In this document: one piece after another, positions 53,532 to 61,913 of the stretch
Layout: each line of letters starts with the position of its first letter
Numbering within the stretch: the first letter of the stretch is position 1
Assembly: GCA_017395635.1 (NCBI GenBank)
Contig: JAFQOE010000056.1
Span: 1 to 64,000, forward strand
Reading direction: 5' to 3'
Source of the DNA: Lachnospiraceae bacterium
GTDB taxonomy: Bacteria > Bacillota > Clostridia > Lachnospirales > Lachnospiraceae
Length of the DNA stretch: 64,000 nt
Notes under the pieces: generated by a model
Databases searched by the model: none
Told to the model about the DNA's origin: nothing
Seen by the model: only the letters and a program-made list of their open reading frames with translations
Made by a program: the position numbers and the translations under genes

Positions 53532-54782
53532 TTAAACGGTCAGCTTCCTTATTTTTTCTTCTGAATTGCCTGCTTTGAAATTGTAAACAGGGCGGATAAT
53601 CTTCACTACTTCAACGGTGGGTACAATATTTTCAAGAATGCTCTCAATTGGTTTATATGCCTGAGGACATTCATCGAGAGTATCTGAAGATACCGATGAA
53701 GTATAAATCCCGTCCATGGACTTTTTGTAGTCTTCCATGCTCAGCTCTTCCTTCGCTCTGGAACGGGAATACAATCTGCCTGCGCCGTGAGGTGCTGAAC
53801 AATTCCAGTCATCATTTCCCTTGCCGATGCAGATTAAACTGCCGTCACGCATGTTGATGGGAATAAGTAACATCTCGTCCTTTTTGGCAGAAACAGCTCC
53901 CTTGCGGATTATGTTGCTTTCCATATCTATGTAGTTATGAACGGTTTCAAAGCAATCGAAATCCTCAATTTCTTTTTCAAACAAACCGTTTACAATAGTC
54001 TTAGCCATAAGATATCTGCTGAAGGATGCATAGTGCTGGCAGATATTCATATCGTGAAGATACATATCTCTGTATTTTCCTTCAAGATAGCAGAGAGGTG
54101 CAGGAATATCAGGCTCTTTTTCTGCAAATTCTTTTTTCATTTTCTTAAGAACAGGTTCGATTTCTTCACCTCTGCCTGTTGCTCTGTATTCGGCAATAAC
54201 ACGCTTTTTCTCTGCCTCGTATTCTTCAATACCTCTGTGAAGTTCAACAGCTGTTTCCTGATAATACTCCGCTACCTGTTTGCCGAGATTTCTGCTTCCC
54301 GAATGAATAACGAGATATTTGTTGCCTTCATCATCTTCATCAACTTCTATAAAATGATTTCCGCCGCCAAGTGTGCCCAGACCTTTTTCTATGTAACGAA
54401 GTTTCAGATTTTTATAGCAGTGGAGATTTTCCAATTCACCAAAGTGTGCAGGGCAAAGCTTGTGCATTTCCTTGCCTGACGGAATTTCTCTTATGATAAT
54501 TCTGTCAAGCTTATCAAAATCAATCGGTTCTTTACCGAGATTAACGGTAAGCATTCCGCAGCCGATATCCACGCCGACTATGTTGGGAATTACTTTTTTA
54601 CCAAGGTCGGCAGTAAAGCCGATGACACAGCTTGAGCCTGTATGGACATCGGGCATAATTCTTATCTTACAGCCTTCAACAAAACTCTGATTGCAGAGTT
54701 CTTTGAGTTGTGCTATTGCCGATTCTTCAATTATATCTGTAAAAACTTTTGCGGTATTATATTTACCTGTAACAGTTAACAT
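53532..54782 (-). CDS. rtcB: RtcB-family RNA ligase
   Basis: A 416-residue protein. RIMPDVHTGSSCVIGFTAD, the metal-binding NIVGVDIGCGML, GTLGGGNHFIEV, VIHSGSRNLG and the guanylylated His in NCSAPHGAGRLYSR are all present. RtcB joins 2',3'-cyclic phosphate or 3'-phosphate ends directly to 5'-OH ends with GTP. Its presence beside an ATP-dependent ligase gives the operon two independent sealing routes. AAAGGA lies before the ATG. The usual RtcR activator and RtcA cyclase are not seen. Confidence 0.93.
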   Translation of the reverse strand: MLTVTGKYNTAKVFTDIIEESAIAQLKELCNQSFVEGCKIRIMPDVHTGSSCVIGFTADLGKKVIPNIVGVDIGCGMLTVNLGKEPIDFDKLDRIIIREIPSGKEMHKLCPAHFGELENLHCYKNLKLRYIEKGLGTLGGGNHFIEVDEDDEGNKYLVIHSGSRNLGKQVAEYYQETAVELHRGIEEYEAEKKRVIAEYRATGRGEEIEPVLKKMKKEFAEKEPDIPAPLCYLEGKYRDMYLHDMNICQHYASFSRYLMAKTIVNGLFEKEIEDFDCFETVHNYIDMESNIIRKGAVSAKKDEMLLIPINMRDGSLICIGKGNDDWNCSAPHGAGRLYSRSRAKEELSMEDYKKSMDGIYTSSVSSDTLDECPQAYKPIESILENIVPTVEVVKIIRPVYNFKAGNSEEKIRKLTV

Positions 54783-54806
54783 TTTATATTTATCCTTTCT
54801 TCTGAT

Positions 54807-55187
54807 TTAATTACGCTGATGGTGAACAATAAGGCAACCGGTGTAATCATCAAATTCAGATCTTGCAAAAATGCGAACCGTTCTGTCAGAATGAGCATCT
54901 CTCCAATTTTTCAAAAATTCATCTGTGTCAGCATCTTGATTTATCACTTCCGAATCAATACTGTACTGAAATCCGGATTCGTTTTTTGACAAATGGCAAA
55001 CCAAAGTACCGCTTTGCAGCCCATATCGTTTGCTGATCAGATTGCCATCTTTATCGGTTGTGATTCCCAGATAGTCCTTGTAATCATCAATACCAAGCTC
55101 ATCCAGCTTCATGGTTGCCAAAATATTATTCAGCTGATCAAGGTCTTCTTTTTTTCTGTCTTTAAAATCAAATCTAATTGTAATCAT
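54807..55187 (-). CDS. Unknown protein within the RNA repair operon
   Basis: A 126-residue soluble protein (ITIRFDFKDRKKEDLDQLNN and DYTGCLIVHHQRN at the C-terminus). No domain was recognised. The ATG at 55187 follows AAGGAAG; the much longer open frame upstream overlaps the ADP-ribosylglycohydrolase gene and is not used. It is 16 bases after that gene and 24 before rtcB, so it is certainly part of the transcript. Confidence 0.65.
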   Translation of the reverse strand: MITIRFDFKDRKKEDLDQLNNILATMKLDELGIDDYKDYLGITTDKDGNLISKRYGLQSGTLVCHLSKNESGFQYSIDSEVINQDADTDEFLKNWRDAHSDRTVRIFARSEFDDYTGCLIVHHQRN

Positions 55188-55203
55188 ATATTTTTCTTCC
55201 TTT

Positions 55204-56085
55204 TTAATTACAGATTGCTTTATCAAGCATTTCAATAATCCAATCTTTTCTTGCGAGGGTATCAATCCATTCTTCGGGAATGCCGTTTTCGCCGCCGATG
55301 CCGTAATAAATACCTGCAAGTCCGCCTGCGATTGCGGCAACTGTGTCCGTGTCACCGCCAAGCTCAACGGCTTTGATAACGCACTCGCTGTAGCTTTCTG
55401 AATTAACGAAGCTCCATACCGCCGCCTCAAATGAGTCGATAACATAGCCCGAGCTTCTGATTTTTTCTCTCGGATAATCCTTCATCTGAGGGATTTTTTC
55501 GCATTCGTCAACGCAGCAGCGGAGATTGGTAATCGCTTCTTCTTTTGACATTCCGCTCATAAGATTTTCCGTAATCTGAACATAAAGTCTGCATGACATA
55601 AGAGAAATTTCGTGTGCATGGGTCAGGGATGATAAATCGAGGATATCATCCACGGTATGCTCAACAAACGCAATCGGAAGAATTCTCATAAGAGATCCGT
55701 TGCCGTTATCGCTAAAGCCTCTGCCGCCGCAACGGGTTGCGGAATATCCGTTTTTATACTTTCCGACAGCGGTTAATGTGGTATGACCGATATCAAAGCA
55801 TTCGCCGTAAGGGGTATATTCACCCTCATCAAACCAATGCACAAATCTTTCCATAACATCATCGCAGTCAAGCTTTTTTGTTTCAAGCATACTGTCGAGA
55901 GTTGCAAGCACCATTGAGCTGTCATCAGACCATGTACCTGCAGGCTGATTGTGTGTGCCGTAGCCCGTCATGCCCGTAACCTTAAAGGTATCACACTCCC
56001 TGAATTCATACGGTACACCGAGTGCATCGGCAACAATCAAGCCGAGCATTGCACTTTTTAAATATTCTGTATTTTTAAATTTCAT
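55204..56085 (-). CDS. ADP-ribosylglycohydrolase (DraG/ARH family)
   Basis: A 293-residue protein. The two metal-binding stretches are present: GTWSDDSSMVLATLD and LGGDTDTVAAIAGGLAG. GHTTLTAVGKYKNG and FSDNGNGSLMRI are also typical. Such enzymes remove ADP-ribose from arginine or other acceptors, or open O-acetyl-ADP-ribose. The ATG at 56085 has GAGGTG upstream; the in-frame GTG is part of that site. Confidence 0.92.
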   Translation of the reverse strand: MKFKNTEYLKSAMLGLIVADALGVPYEFRECDTFKVTGMTGYGTHNQPAGTWSDDSSMVLATLDSMLETKKLDCDDVMERFVHWFDEGEYTPYGECFDIGHTTLTAVGKYKNGYSATRCGGRGFSDNGNGSLMRILPIAFVEHTVDDILDLSSLTHAHEISLMSCRLYVQITENLMSGMSKEEAITNLRCCVDECEKIPQMKDYPREKIRSSGYVIDSFEAAVWSFVNSESYSECVIKAVELGGDTDTVAAIAGGLAGIYYGIGGENGIPEEWIDTLARKDWIIEMLDKAICN

Positions 56086-56123
56086 ATTATAATACACCTC
56101 ATAAAATCATTCTGTTCTGATTG

Positions 56124-57125
56124 TTAAATACTGTTTAATTCTGCGTAAATCAATTCATATATCTTGGGGTCAACACAGCAAAATACAACCTTCATATCAT
56201 AACCTTTATTTTCCCTAAGCCAATTATACACCGTTTCCACAGCGATTTTGCAAGCTTCCTTTTTGGGATAGCTGAATTTTCCCGTAGAGATTGAGGGGAA
56301 TTCAATACTGTGAACCCCGTGCTCTTTAGCAAGATTAAGGCTTTCAGTATAGCATTTCGCAAGGTTTTTCTGACAATGCTCCGTGGGGTATTTTGGACCG
56401 ACGGTGTGGATAACATACTTTGCTTTCAGGCGATATCCGCCTGTCAGCTTTGCTTCTCCCACACGGCAGCCGCTGAGTTTTGAACATTCTTCCCTGAGTT
56501 CAGGTCCTGCCGCACGGTGAATGGCACCGTCCACACCGCTGCCGCCGAGAAGAGTTTCATTTGCCGCATTCACGATACACTCACAATCTGAAAGCGTGAT
56601 GTCTCTGTCACTGATATACATTCCTTCAAACGGACCTTTGAGAGAATTGCTGTCTGACATTTCTTCGGGAATCCCGTTTTTTCGGAAATAATCACGCAAA
56701 GCCATAAGAATTTTGCCGAGATTGTTTTCGCCCTCTCCTGTTCTTATATCCACGCCCCAGTAAACGTCTTTCCAGTAGTTTCCTTCCTTAAGAACTTTAT
56801 CTCCCGTATCAAGAAGATTCTGTGCAAGCGTCGGATTCTGCGTGAATTTTGCATAAACAACCTGCTCCATAATCCCGAATTTAACATCATCCCAATCGGA
56901 ACGCATTTCTACCTTTTGCCCGAGCCTCTTTGCCTCGTCAGAAGACAGCTTTTCAAAGCCTATTCGTTCTTCGGGATTTTTACATTTCTGTGCCTGATAA
57001 GCAGCCTCGGAATTATAGTATGTAATGCCGTCAAAAACCACTTTCGACGGATAAAAATTGCTGAGAAATTCATATTCCTCGCGGAACCAGTCAATCTCGG
57101 CGCGGGGCGTTTCATAATATCTCAT
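56124..57125 (-). CDS. NADAR-macrodomain fusion
   Basis: A 333-residue protein. Residues about 15-150 are a NADAR domain (EYEFLSNFYPSKVVF, YYNSEAAYQAQKC, MRSDWDDVKFGIM, VYWGVDIRTGEGENNLGKIL). Residues about 160-333 are a macrodomain (ECIVNAANETLLGGSGVDGAI, KYVIHTVGPKY, SIEFPSISTGKFSYP). Both fold types act on ADP-ribose: NADAR can remove it from guanine bases, and macrodomains bind or hydrolyse ADP-ribose esters and ADP-ribose phosphates. GGAGGTG lies before the ATG. The NADAR part is a paralogue of that in 49768-50840. Confidence 0.92.
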   Translation of the reverse strand: MRYYETPRAEIDWFREEYEFLSNFYPSKVVFDGITYYNSEAAYQAQKCKNPEERIGFEKLSSDEAKRLGQKVEMRSDWDDVKFGIMEQVVYAKFTQNPTLAQNLLDTGDKVLKEGNYWKDVYWGVDIRTGEGENNLGKILMALRDYFRKNGIPEEMSDSNSLKGPFEGMYISDRDITLSDCECIVNAANETLLGGSGVDGAIHRAAGPELREECSKLSGCRVGEAKLTGGYRLKAKYVIHTVGPKYPTEHCQKNLAKCYTESLNLAKEHGVHSIEFPSISTGKFSYPKKEACKIAVETVYNWLRENKGYDMKVVFCCVDPKIYELIYAELNSI

Positions 57126-57148
57126 GTTATTCACCTCCTGTACTTATA

Positions 57149-58300
57149 TTATTTCATAAACCTGTAATACCCTCTTGATATATTCTTGTTTCCGTGTAAC
57201 AGCCGTGAAGTTATTTCAACACCGCCAGCATATATTGCAAGCTCGGTTACAACTCCGTCTGTCCACTCTTTCGGAAAATTTGCTTCACCCGATTTATATG
57301 TTGTGGGACAGACACTGCCATCATTTATATAAATATTGTTTCTTTCTTCATCAAAATCCACGCATCCCATGTAATCGTTCGGAGAAAAATGGGTATGACC
57401 CGATACAAAGATAATATTGTTGTATGAATCAATAAGCTCCTGTAGATTTCTGTCACCGTCAAAATACGGCTGACCGTCAGGCTTTCGCTGAGGATTATGA
57501 GCAATCAGCGGTGCGTGTGAACAAACTATCTGATACTTTTTATCCTTGTTCTTTTCAAGCCTGTCCGCAAGAAATTCAAGCTGTTCTTTCTTCTTTCCGA
57601 AAAAGAAGTTTCTGTTTTCGTCAACGCACTTCCAGCCGAAAATATGTATATCATCATTCTCCGCAGACCAGCATCCGCTTTCGTGAATTCCTGTATTAAA
57701 TCCGAGATTTTTATTGCGTTCGAGAAAAATATTATGCAAATCCCAATAATCAAAGTCGCTTTCTTCTTCCTTGATCGAAAAATCGTGATTTCCTCCGACG
57801 CTGAAAAGAGGAAACGTGTTTGGCACAACCGTGTTTACGCATTCACGGAAAAGCTTCAGTTGTTCAGCCGTACCGTCATTTACCGAATCACCTGCAACAA
57901 GAATGCAGTCACTCTCCGATGCAAGCTTCAATGCACGCATTATTTTGCCTGTCTTATTCGATAAATGCAGGTCACTTAAAAGAGATATTCTGTATAAGCA
58001 ATTACCCATATCCGCCTTTTGCGATTGCGGAATATCGGCTCGTATTTCTTCGGTATTTCCCGATTTTTCATCGGTAACTCTTGCAATGATATTTGTTGCT
58101 TGTAAAGGTATGGCACGGTTGCCGATATACCTGAATTCACCGTATCCGTCAGAAAGAGGAATAACGGCAAAAGCAGTGTAATCATCAAGAATACCGTTAT
58201 CATCCGCCCAGTAAAGGGTTGCATGATTATATCCCGACGCATTCACGGTGTATGTACCGTCGGCATAATGTTTTTTTATATAATTTACGGTAATTTTCAT
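57149..58300 (-). CDS. Calcineurin-like metallophosphoesterase with N-terminal beta domain
   Basis: A 383-residue protein. Residues 1-100 look like a beta-rich accessory domain. The phosphoesterase core follows: SLLSDLHLSN, LVAGDSVND, VGGNHDF, CSHAPL and VSGHTHFSP, so all metal ligands are present. In this operon it could hydrolyse nucleotide-type products such as cyclic or ADP-ribose phosphates; that is an inference from context. AGGAATC lies before the ATG. Confidence 0.88.
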   Translation of the reverse strand: MKITVNYIKKHYADGTYTVNASGYNHATLYWADDNGILDDYTAFAVIPLSDGYGEFRYIGNRAIPLQATNIIARVTDEKSGNTEEIRADIPQSQKADMGNCLYRISLLSDLHLSNKTGKIMRALKLASESDCILVAGDSVNDGTAEQLKLFRECVNTVVPNTFPLFSVGGNHDFSIKEEESDFDYWDLHNIFLERNKNLGFNTGIHESGCWSAENDDIHIFGWKCVDENRNFFFGKKKEQLEFLADRLEKNKDKKYQIVCSHAPLIAHNPQRKPDGQPYFDGDRNLQELIDSYNNIIFVSGHTHFSPNDYMGCVDFDEERNNIYINDGSVCPTTYKSGEANFPKEWTDGVVTELAIYAGGVEITSRLLHGNKNISRGYYRFMK

Positions 58301-58325
58301 TTTGATTCCTGTTTTGTTTTATCTC

Positions 58326-58697
58326 TTAATACTCATCCCAATATTCATCCACCTTTTCCGACAGATGTATAACCGAATTATATATTTCTTCGCGTTCAAT
58401 CACATTGTGAAGGAAGTTTTCAACTTCGTTGTGAGAACAGCCTTGCAAATAATGAGAATACGCTCTCGACGTTCCTTTTCTTACAACATCCACTCGAAAT
58501 TTAACCTCTTCATCACCCATTCCGTCCATACGCAAAAACGCTTCGTTTTCGGTTTCAGGAATATCGAAAGCCACAAAATACGGACGAATATATCGTCTGT
58601 TCGGCCATCTTATTTCAGGCAGCTTTTCCAAAAGGATTTTTATGCAGCTATCAATATTTTTTCGAATTTTTTCTTCCTTGCTTAATTTGTCAAACAT
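58326..58697 (-). CDS. Unknown protein, paralogue of 59294-59773
   Basis: A 123-residue protein. It ends with CSHNEVENFLHNVI and a HLSEKVDEYWDEY tail, closely matching CSHSDIENYLKNEI and SVSEAVDDYWDE in the gene on the other side of kptA. Both have an N-terminal EKLPE/NQLPE segment. No known domain was recognised. GGGGG lies before the ATG. A conserved partner of the KptA protein is suggested. Confidence 0.65.
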   Translation of the reverse strand: MFDKLSKEEKIRKNIDSCIKILLEKLPEIRWPNRRYIRPYFVAFDIPETENEAFLRMDGMGDEEVKFRVDVVRKGTSRAYSHYLQGCSHNEVENFLHNVIEREEIYNSVIHLSEKVDEYWDEY

Positions 58698-58760
58698 TAA
58701 TTTTCCCCCTACTTTTTCAAATGAATTAAAAATCACAATCTAAACCCCGTTTCAGATTTA

Positions 58761-59294
58761 TCAGACTTTTTCAAGATATTCCGCAGGCACCCTGTCCGTC
58801 AGCCACACATTGTTGGCAGAAAGATAAAACTTAAATCCGTCCACTGCCATTCTTCCGCTGTTCACACGGTAAACAACAGGAGTGCCGTGCCTTGAGCCGA
58901 CGTTAACTGCCGTATCAATATCGCTTGAAAGATGAACATAAAGCCTTGTCTTGGGAATCAATCCCATATTATCAATTGATGCAACATACTTTTCGCCCGT
59001 TCCGTGATAAAGATATTGCGGAGGATTTGTTTCTTCAAGTTCAACATCAACAGGGATGCTGTGTCCCTGGTTTGCACGGATAAGGGTTTTATCCTCATTG
59101 AATGAATATCGCTGCTTATCGTCTGTTGCAACAATTTCTTTGAGCATCGAAAAATCAAGTGTATGTGTTCTGCTTACTCCTTCAATCAGCTCATCAACTC
59201 TCGCCCAGCCGTGCTCGTCAAGAGTTATTCCGATTTTTTGGGGCTGATGCCGTAAAATCATACTAATATATCTGCTTGTTCTGACAAGTGACAT
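58761..59294 (-). CDS. kptA: RNA 2'-phosphotransferase (KptA/Tpt1)
   Basis: A 177-residue protein. RTSRYISMILRHQPQKIGITLDEHGW, RYSFNEDKTLIRANQGHS, LYHGTG and VYRVNSG are family hallmarks (Arg-His-Arg-Arg catalytic set). It moves a 2'-phosphate from an RNA splice junction to NAD+, giving ADP-ribose 1'',2''-cyclic phosphate and nicotinamide. The ATG at 59294 overlaps the upstream stop (TAATG) and has AGGAGGAG in front; a longer in-frame start is not supported. Its product is a natural substrate for the macrodomain and phosphoesterase genes beside it. Confidence 0.93.
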   Translation of the reverse strand: MSLVRTSRYISMILRHQPQKIGITLDEHGWARVDELIEGVSRTHTLDFSMLKEIVATDDKQRYSFNEDKTLIRANQGHSIPVDVELEETNPPQYLYHGTGEKYVASIDNMGLIPKTRLYVHLSSDIDTAVNVGSRHGTPVVYRVNSGRMAVDGFKFYLSANNVWLTDRVPAEYLEKV

Positions 59295-59773
59295 TAAATC
59301 ACTCCTCCTGCTTTTTCTATTTCGTCCCAATAATCGTCAACTGCTTCTGAAACGGAAATAACCTTCTCATAAAGCTCATCGAAATCGATCTCGTTTTTAA
59401 GATAATTCTCAATATCTGAATGCGAACATTCAGATACAACTCCAAAAAAATCATCGCATCTGAAAGGGTTACTGAAAGCGTGCAGCTTTAAGTTTATTTT
59501 ATTATCTGCATCTTCTAATTCCAACACTCCTCGATTACAGGTCCCCCATATGGCAAAAACAACAGAATATGTATCTATATGACCGTCAGGCTTTATTTTT
59601 TCAGGCAACTGATTTAACAGCTCTTCCACACTTTCTTTCACCGTTGTCAAGATTTTCTCTTTATTATATCGTATTCTTTCTGCCACAATCTTCACTCTTT
59701 TCAAAACTGTTTTCGCAACATTTTTTGCAGATGTATTGTTTATACCTATCTCTTTACGATTTTGTATCTTCAT
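59294..59773 (-). CDS. Unknown protein, paralogue of 58326-58697
   Basis: A 159-residue protein, basic at the N-terminus (KNVAKTVLKRVKIVAERIRYN) and with the shared SHSDIENYLKN / SEAVDDYWDE C-terminal part. It is coupled to kptA by a one-base overlap. The start at 59773 overlaps the upstream gene by 20 bases and has only AAGAAG as a ribosome binding site, so a later start is possible. Confidence 0.65.
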   Translation of the reverse strand: MKIQNRKEIGINNTSAKNVAKTVLKRVKIVAERIRYNKEKILTTVKESVEELLNQLPEKIKPDGHIDTYSVVFAIWGTCNRGVLELEDADNKINLKLHAFSNPFRCDDFFGVVSECSHSDIENYLKNEIDFDELYEKVISVSEAVDDYWDEIEKAGGVI

Positions 59774-60212
59774 TTTGCTTCTTAATGGTGATTAATGTTT
59801 CTGACAGCCATTCATTATAGAAATCATACTGCGGCTGAACCCACCAATCAAGCAGACGGTTAAGATGCTCAATATCTTCATCAATATCCGTAACCCTGTA
59901 TTCTTCAGGATTGCGGTTTGCTGTTACCTTATGAACATTGGTATCATTGTTGAATTCGATAATGTAAACACAGATTCCTGTCCAGCTTCGGTGAGCATAC
60001 AGCTTACCGTCTTCGTAATATAGGAACCATTTGTCTTCCATCTGTTTCGGAATATTGCCTTTCATCAAAGCTTCCATCTGTTCTTCGGTAAAAATTCTGT
60101 TAAGTTCAAAAGTTGTGTTTTCTTCAGGCATCGGCTCTGTTTTCCACTTCGACTTTACTGCAATGCGATTTTTATTTTTTCTTTCTAAAGACACATATAC
60201 ACCTTCCTTCAT
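59754..60212 (-). CDS. Unknown conserved-looking protein
   Basis: A 152-residue soluble protein. The segment KWFLYYEDGKLYAHRSWTGI followed by VYIIEF stands out as compact and probably conserved. EDIEHLNRLLDWW and YDFYNEWLSETL end it. No domain name can be given. AAGGAAGGTG lies before the ATG. It is the upstream neighbour of the kptA group. Confidence 0.65.
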   Translation of the reverse strand: MKEGVYVSLERKNKNRIAVKSKWKTEPMPEENTTFELNRIFTEEQMEALMKGNIPKQMEDKWFLYYEDGKLYAHRSWTGICVYIIEFNNDTNVHKVTANRNPEEYRVTDIDEDIEHLNRLLDWWVQPQYDFYNEWLSETLITIKKQNEDTKS

Positions 60213-60327
60213 TTGTATTAAACGGCTCTTCGCTTTTGGTAAACCGTTTTGATTTTATATGAACATCAAATTTATCCTTTGAAATTTCAATATCCTTGAT
60301 TTCGGTTTTTATGCCGTATTCACGCAT
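60172..60327 (-). CDS. Possible 51-residue protein or domain remnant
   Basis: An open frame of 51 codons begins MREYGIKTEIKDIEISKDKF. Its first 25 residues resemble EYGLKIEIGDVNIEKHG in the next upstream gene (60338-60946), so it looks like a duplicated piece. It overlaps the start of the 152-residue gene by 41 bases and has no good ribosome binding site. Confidence 0.3.
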   Translation of the reverse strand: MREYGIKTEIKDIEISKDKFDVHIKSKRFTKSEEPFNTNEGRCICVFRKKK

Positions 60328-60337
60328 TATTTGCTTT

Positions 60338-60946
60338 TCATATCTCCAGGATTAATCTTTCAACTTCATAACCTAAATCAGCCTTTTTGAGAAGCTTGTT
60401 AGGTTCTTCACAAATTTTTGCGTTATTGTTTTCCGTAACCGTTACAAGAATATTTTCCACATCTGAATCATCAAGAATTTCAAAAACAGAATTAATAATT
60501 TTAATCCTCTTTTCCTCTGGAATAATTTTCACGATATTAAATATTATATTGTGTTTTTCTTCTTTTATTTTTTCTGAAATCAGCGGAAGAAGTTTAACTA
60601 CCGTTTTTCCGTAGTTAATCTCCTCGACCGGAATGTTTACCCAAAAAGAGTCTTCTCCGTGTTTTTCAATATTCACATCACCGATCTCTATCTTAAGACC
60701 GTATTCTTCAATTTTTTTGTTTAAAAAAGATGATATTTTCTCTTTAATAAGGTTTGCAAATACAGACTTGTCGCGTGTTCCGAATTTATCTGCAACATCA
60801 AGAGCATTTTTTATAGCTGCTTTCTTTAAAGTCGATAACAGCGAAGCCGAGTGAGGACTACTTTTTCTGAATCCGTTGCATTCTATAGCTCCGACTTCCG
60901 AAAAATCGGATTTTTGGTCTTCCTTCAGACTAATTTTGATTATCAA
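60338..60946 (-). CDS. Unknown protein
   Basis: About 202 residues. Mixed helical and strand segments (KKAAIKNALDVADKFGTRDKS, KKIEEYGLKIEIGDVNIE) with no recognised domain. The start is probably TTG at 60946, because AGAGG lies 7 bases upstream; an ATG at 60964 is in frame but without such a site. Either start overlaps the upstream LRR gene. Confidence 0.55.
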   Translation of the reverse strand: MIIKISLKEDQKSDFSEVGAIECNGFRKSSPHSASLLSTLKKAAIKNALDVADKFGTRDKSVFANLIKEKISSFLNKKIEEYGLKIEIGDVNIEKHGEDSFWVNIPVEEINYGKTVVKLLPLISEKIKEEKHNIIFNIVKIIPEEKRIKIINSVFEILDDSDVENILVTVTENNNAKICEEPNKLLKKADLGYEVERLILEI

Positions 60947-61271
60947 TGTTGAACCTCTTTTCATTTTTATAATAAATTTTTATATAGTTTTCTCCAAGCA
61001 AAGTATCTGCCGCTGAATTTTCCACACAATACATAAGAAGCACCGGACACAGATTTTTTTTGATTTTTATTCCGCTGTTGCTGAATGCCGATTCGGAAAT
61101 TGTATTTATACTTTCAGGTAATACAACCATTCTGAGGTTGCAGCAGTTTTCAAATGCTTCTTTACCTATGGCTTTTACGCCTTCGCCTATGATAACAACA
61201 GATATATCATCATTACCCTTGTATTCACAACTTCTCACCTCAGAACAACCTTCAATGTGCTCTGTTTTCAT
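60930..61271 (-). CDS. Short BspA-type leucine-rich repeat protein
   Basis: A 113-residue protein. VVIIGEGVKAIGKEAFENC then LRMVVLPESINTISESAFSN form one and a half LRR_5 (BspA-like) repeats. There is no signal peptide, so it is probably cytoplasmic. The start overlaps the upstream stop (ATGA). Confidence 0.7.
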   Translation of the reverse strand: MKTEHIEGCSEVRSCEYKGNDDISVVIIGEGVKAIGKEAFENCCNLRMVVLPESINTISESAFSNSGIKIKKNLCPVLLMYCVENSAADTLLGENYIKIYYKNEKRFNIDNQN

Positions 61272-61828
61272 ACAGTAAATGCCTTCAGTGCCTCATCTAT
61301 ACGGTCACGAAAAAGCACATCATCATTGTCGATTGACATCATAATTTTCTTAAAGCTCTGATAGTCGGGTTTTGTAAACTTAAAAACATCCTTTTGCGGG
61401 AAAAGATTTCTAATCAGTTCAACGGTTTTCTTTATATATTCCATATCTTTTTCGGCGGATGATGATAATATTGAGAAAAGTATTCCCAATCTCCATGTAA
61501 ATGATTTTGCGCTTATGGCATTAAAGTAAACTCCTATTATTGGCACCTGACCCACAACTTTATCTACAAGCAGATCAAATACTATGTCTTTTGAAATGTT
61601 TTTCAGAATGTCTGTCAGATATTCTTTTGAAAACGGCTCAAGCTCATACAACTGTCTGATTTTGTTTATCATCGGTGCGTAGTGAGTAAAAATCACTGCA
61701 CCGTCCACTGCAATGGTCAGAGGGAATCCGACAAGACCACTGATACCCTGTAATCCCACATTGCTGTTTGCATAATCGTTTATTAAATCATATGCCTTCA
61801 AAATTCTGTCTTCTCTGATATTTTCCAT
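61268..61828 (-). CDS. Membrane-associated protein with DUF697/EcsC-like hydrophobic core
   Basis: A 186-residue protein. GLQGISGLVGFPLTIAVDG and KVVGQVPIIGVYFNAISAK are glycine-rich hydrophobic stretches similar to DUF697 proteins, which insert hydrophobic hairpins into membranes. The function is unknown. Its ribosome binding site (AAGGTGG) lies in the 3' arm of a strong hairpin. Confidence 0.5.
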   Translation of the reverse strand: MENIREDRILKAYDLINDYANSNVGLQGISGLVGFPLTIAVDGAVIFTHYAPMINKIRQLYELEPFSKEYLTDILKNISKDIVFDLLVDKVVGQVPIIGVYFNAISAKSFTWRLGILFSILSSSAEKDMEYIKKTVELIRNLFPQKDVFKFTKPDYQSFKKIMMSIDNDDVLFRDRIDEALKAFTV

Positions 61829-61834
61829 AATAAC

Positions 61835-61866
61835 AATAAAACCACCTTTCTTAAGATGGTTTTATT
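61835..61866 (-). promoter_or_regulatory. Hairpin that would mask the ribosome binding site of the next gene
   Basis: A 14-bp stem (one G-T pair) with a 4-base loop lies in the 85-base gap before 61828. On the minus strand the 3' arm contains AAGGTGG, the only good ribosome binding site for the gene at 61268-61828. The T-run after it is weak (ATTGTTATT), so translational control is as likely as termination. Confidence 0.5.
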
Positions 61867-61913
61867 GTATCACCAATTCAATTTTTTTACGTCATTTCAG
61901 AAACGACAAATTA

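Noticed and set aside
54807..55445. Long version of the 126-residue protein
   Set aside because: The extra 86 codons are an out-of-frame reading of the ADP-ribosylglycohydrolase gene; a good start with AAGGAAG exists at 55187.
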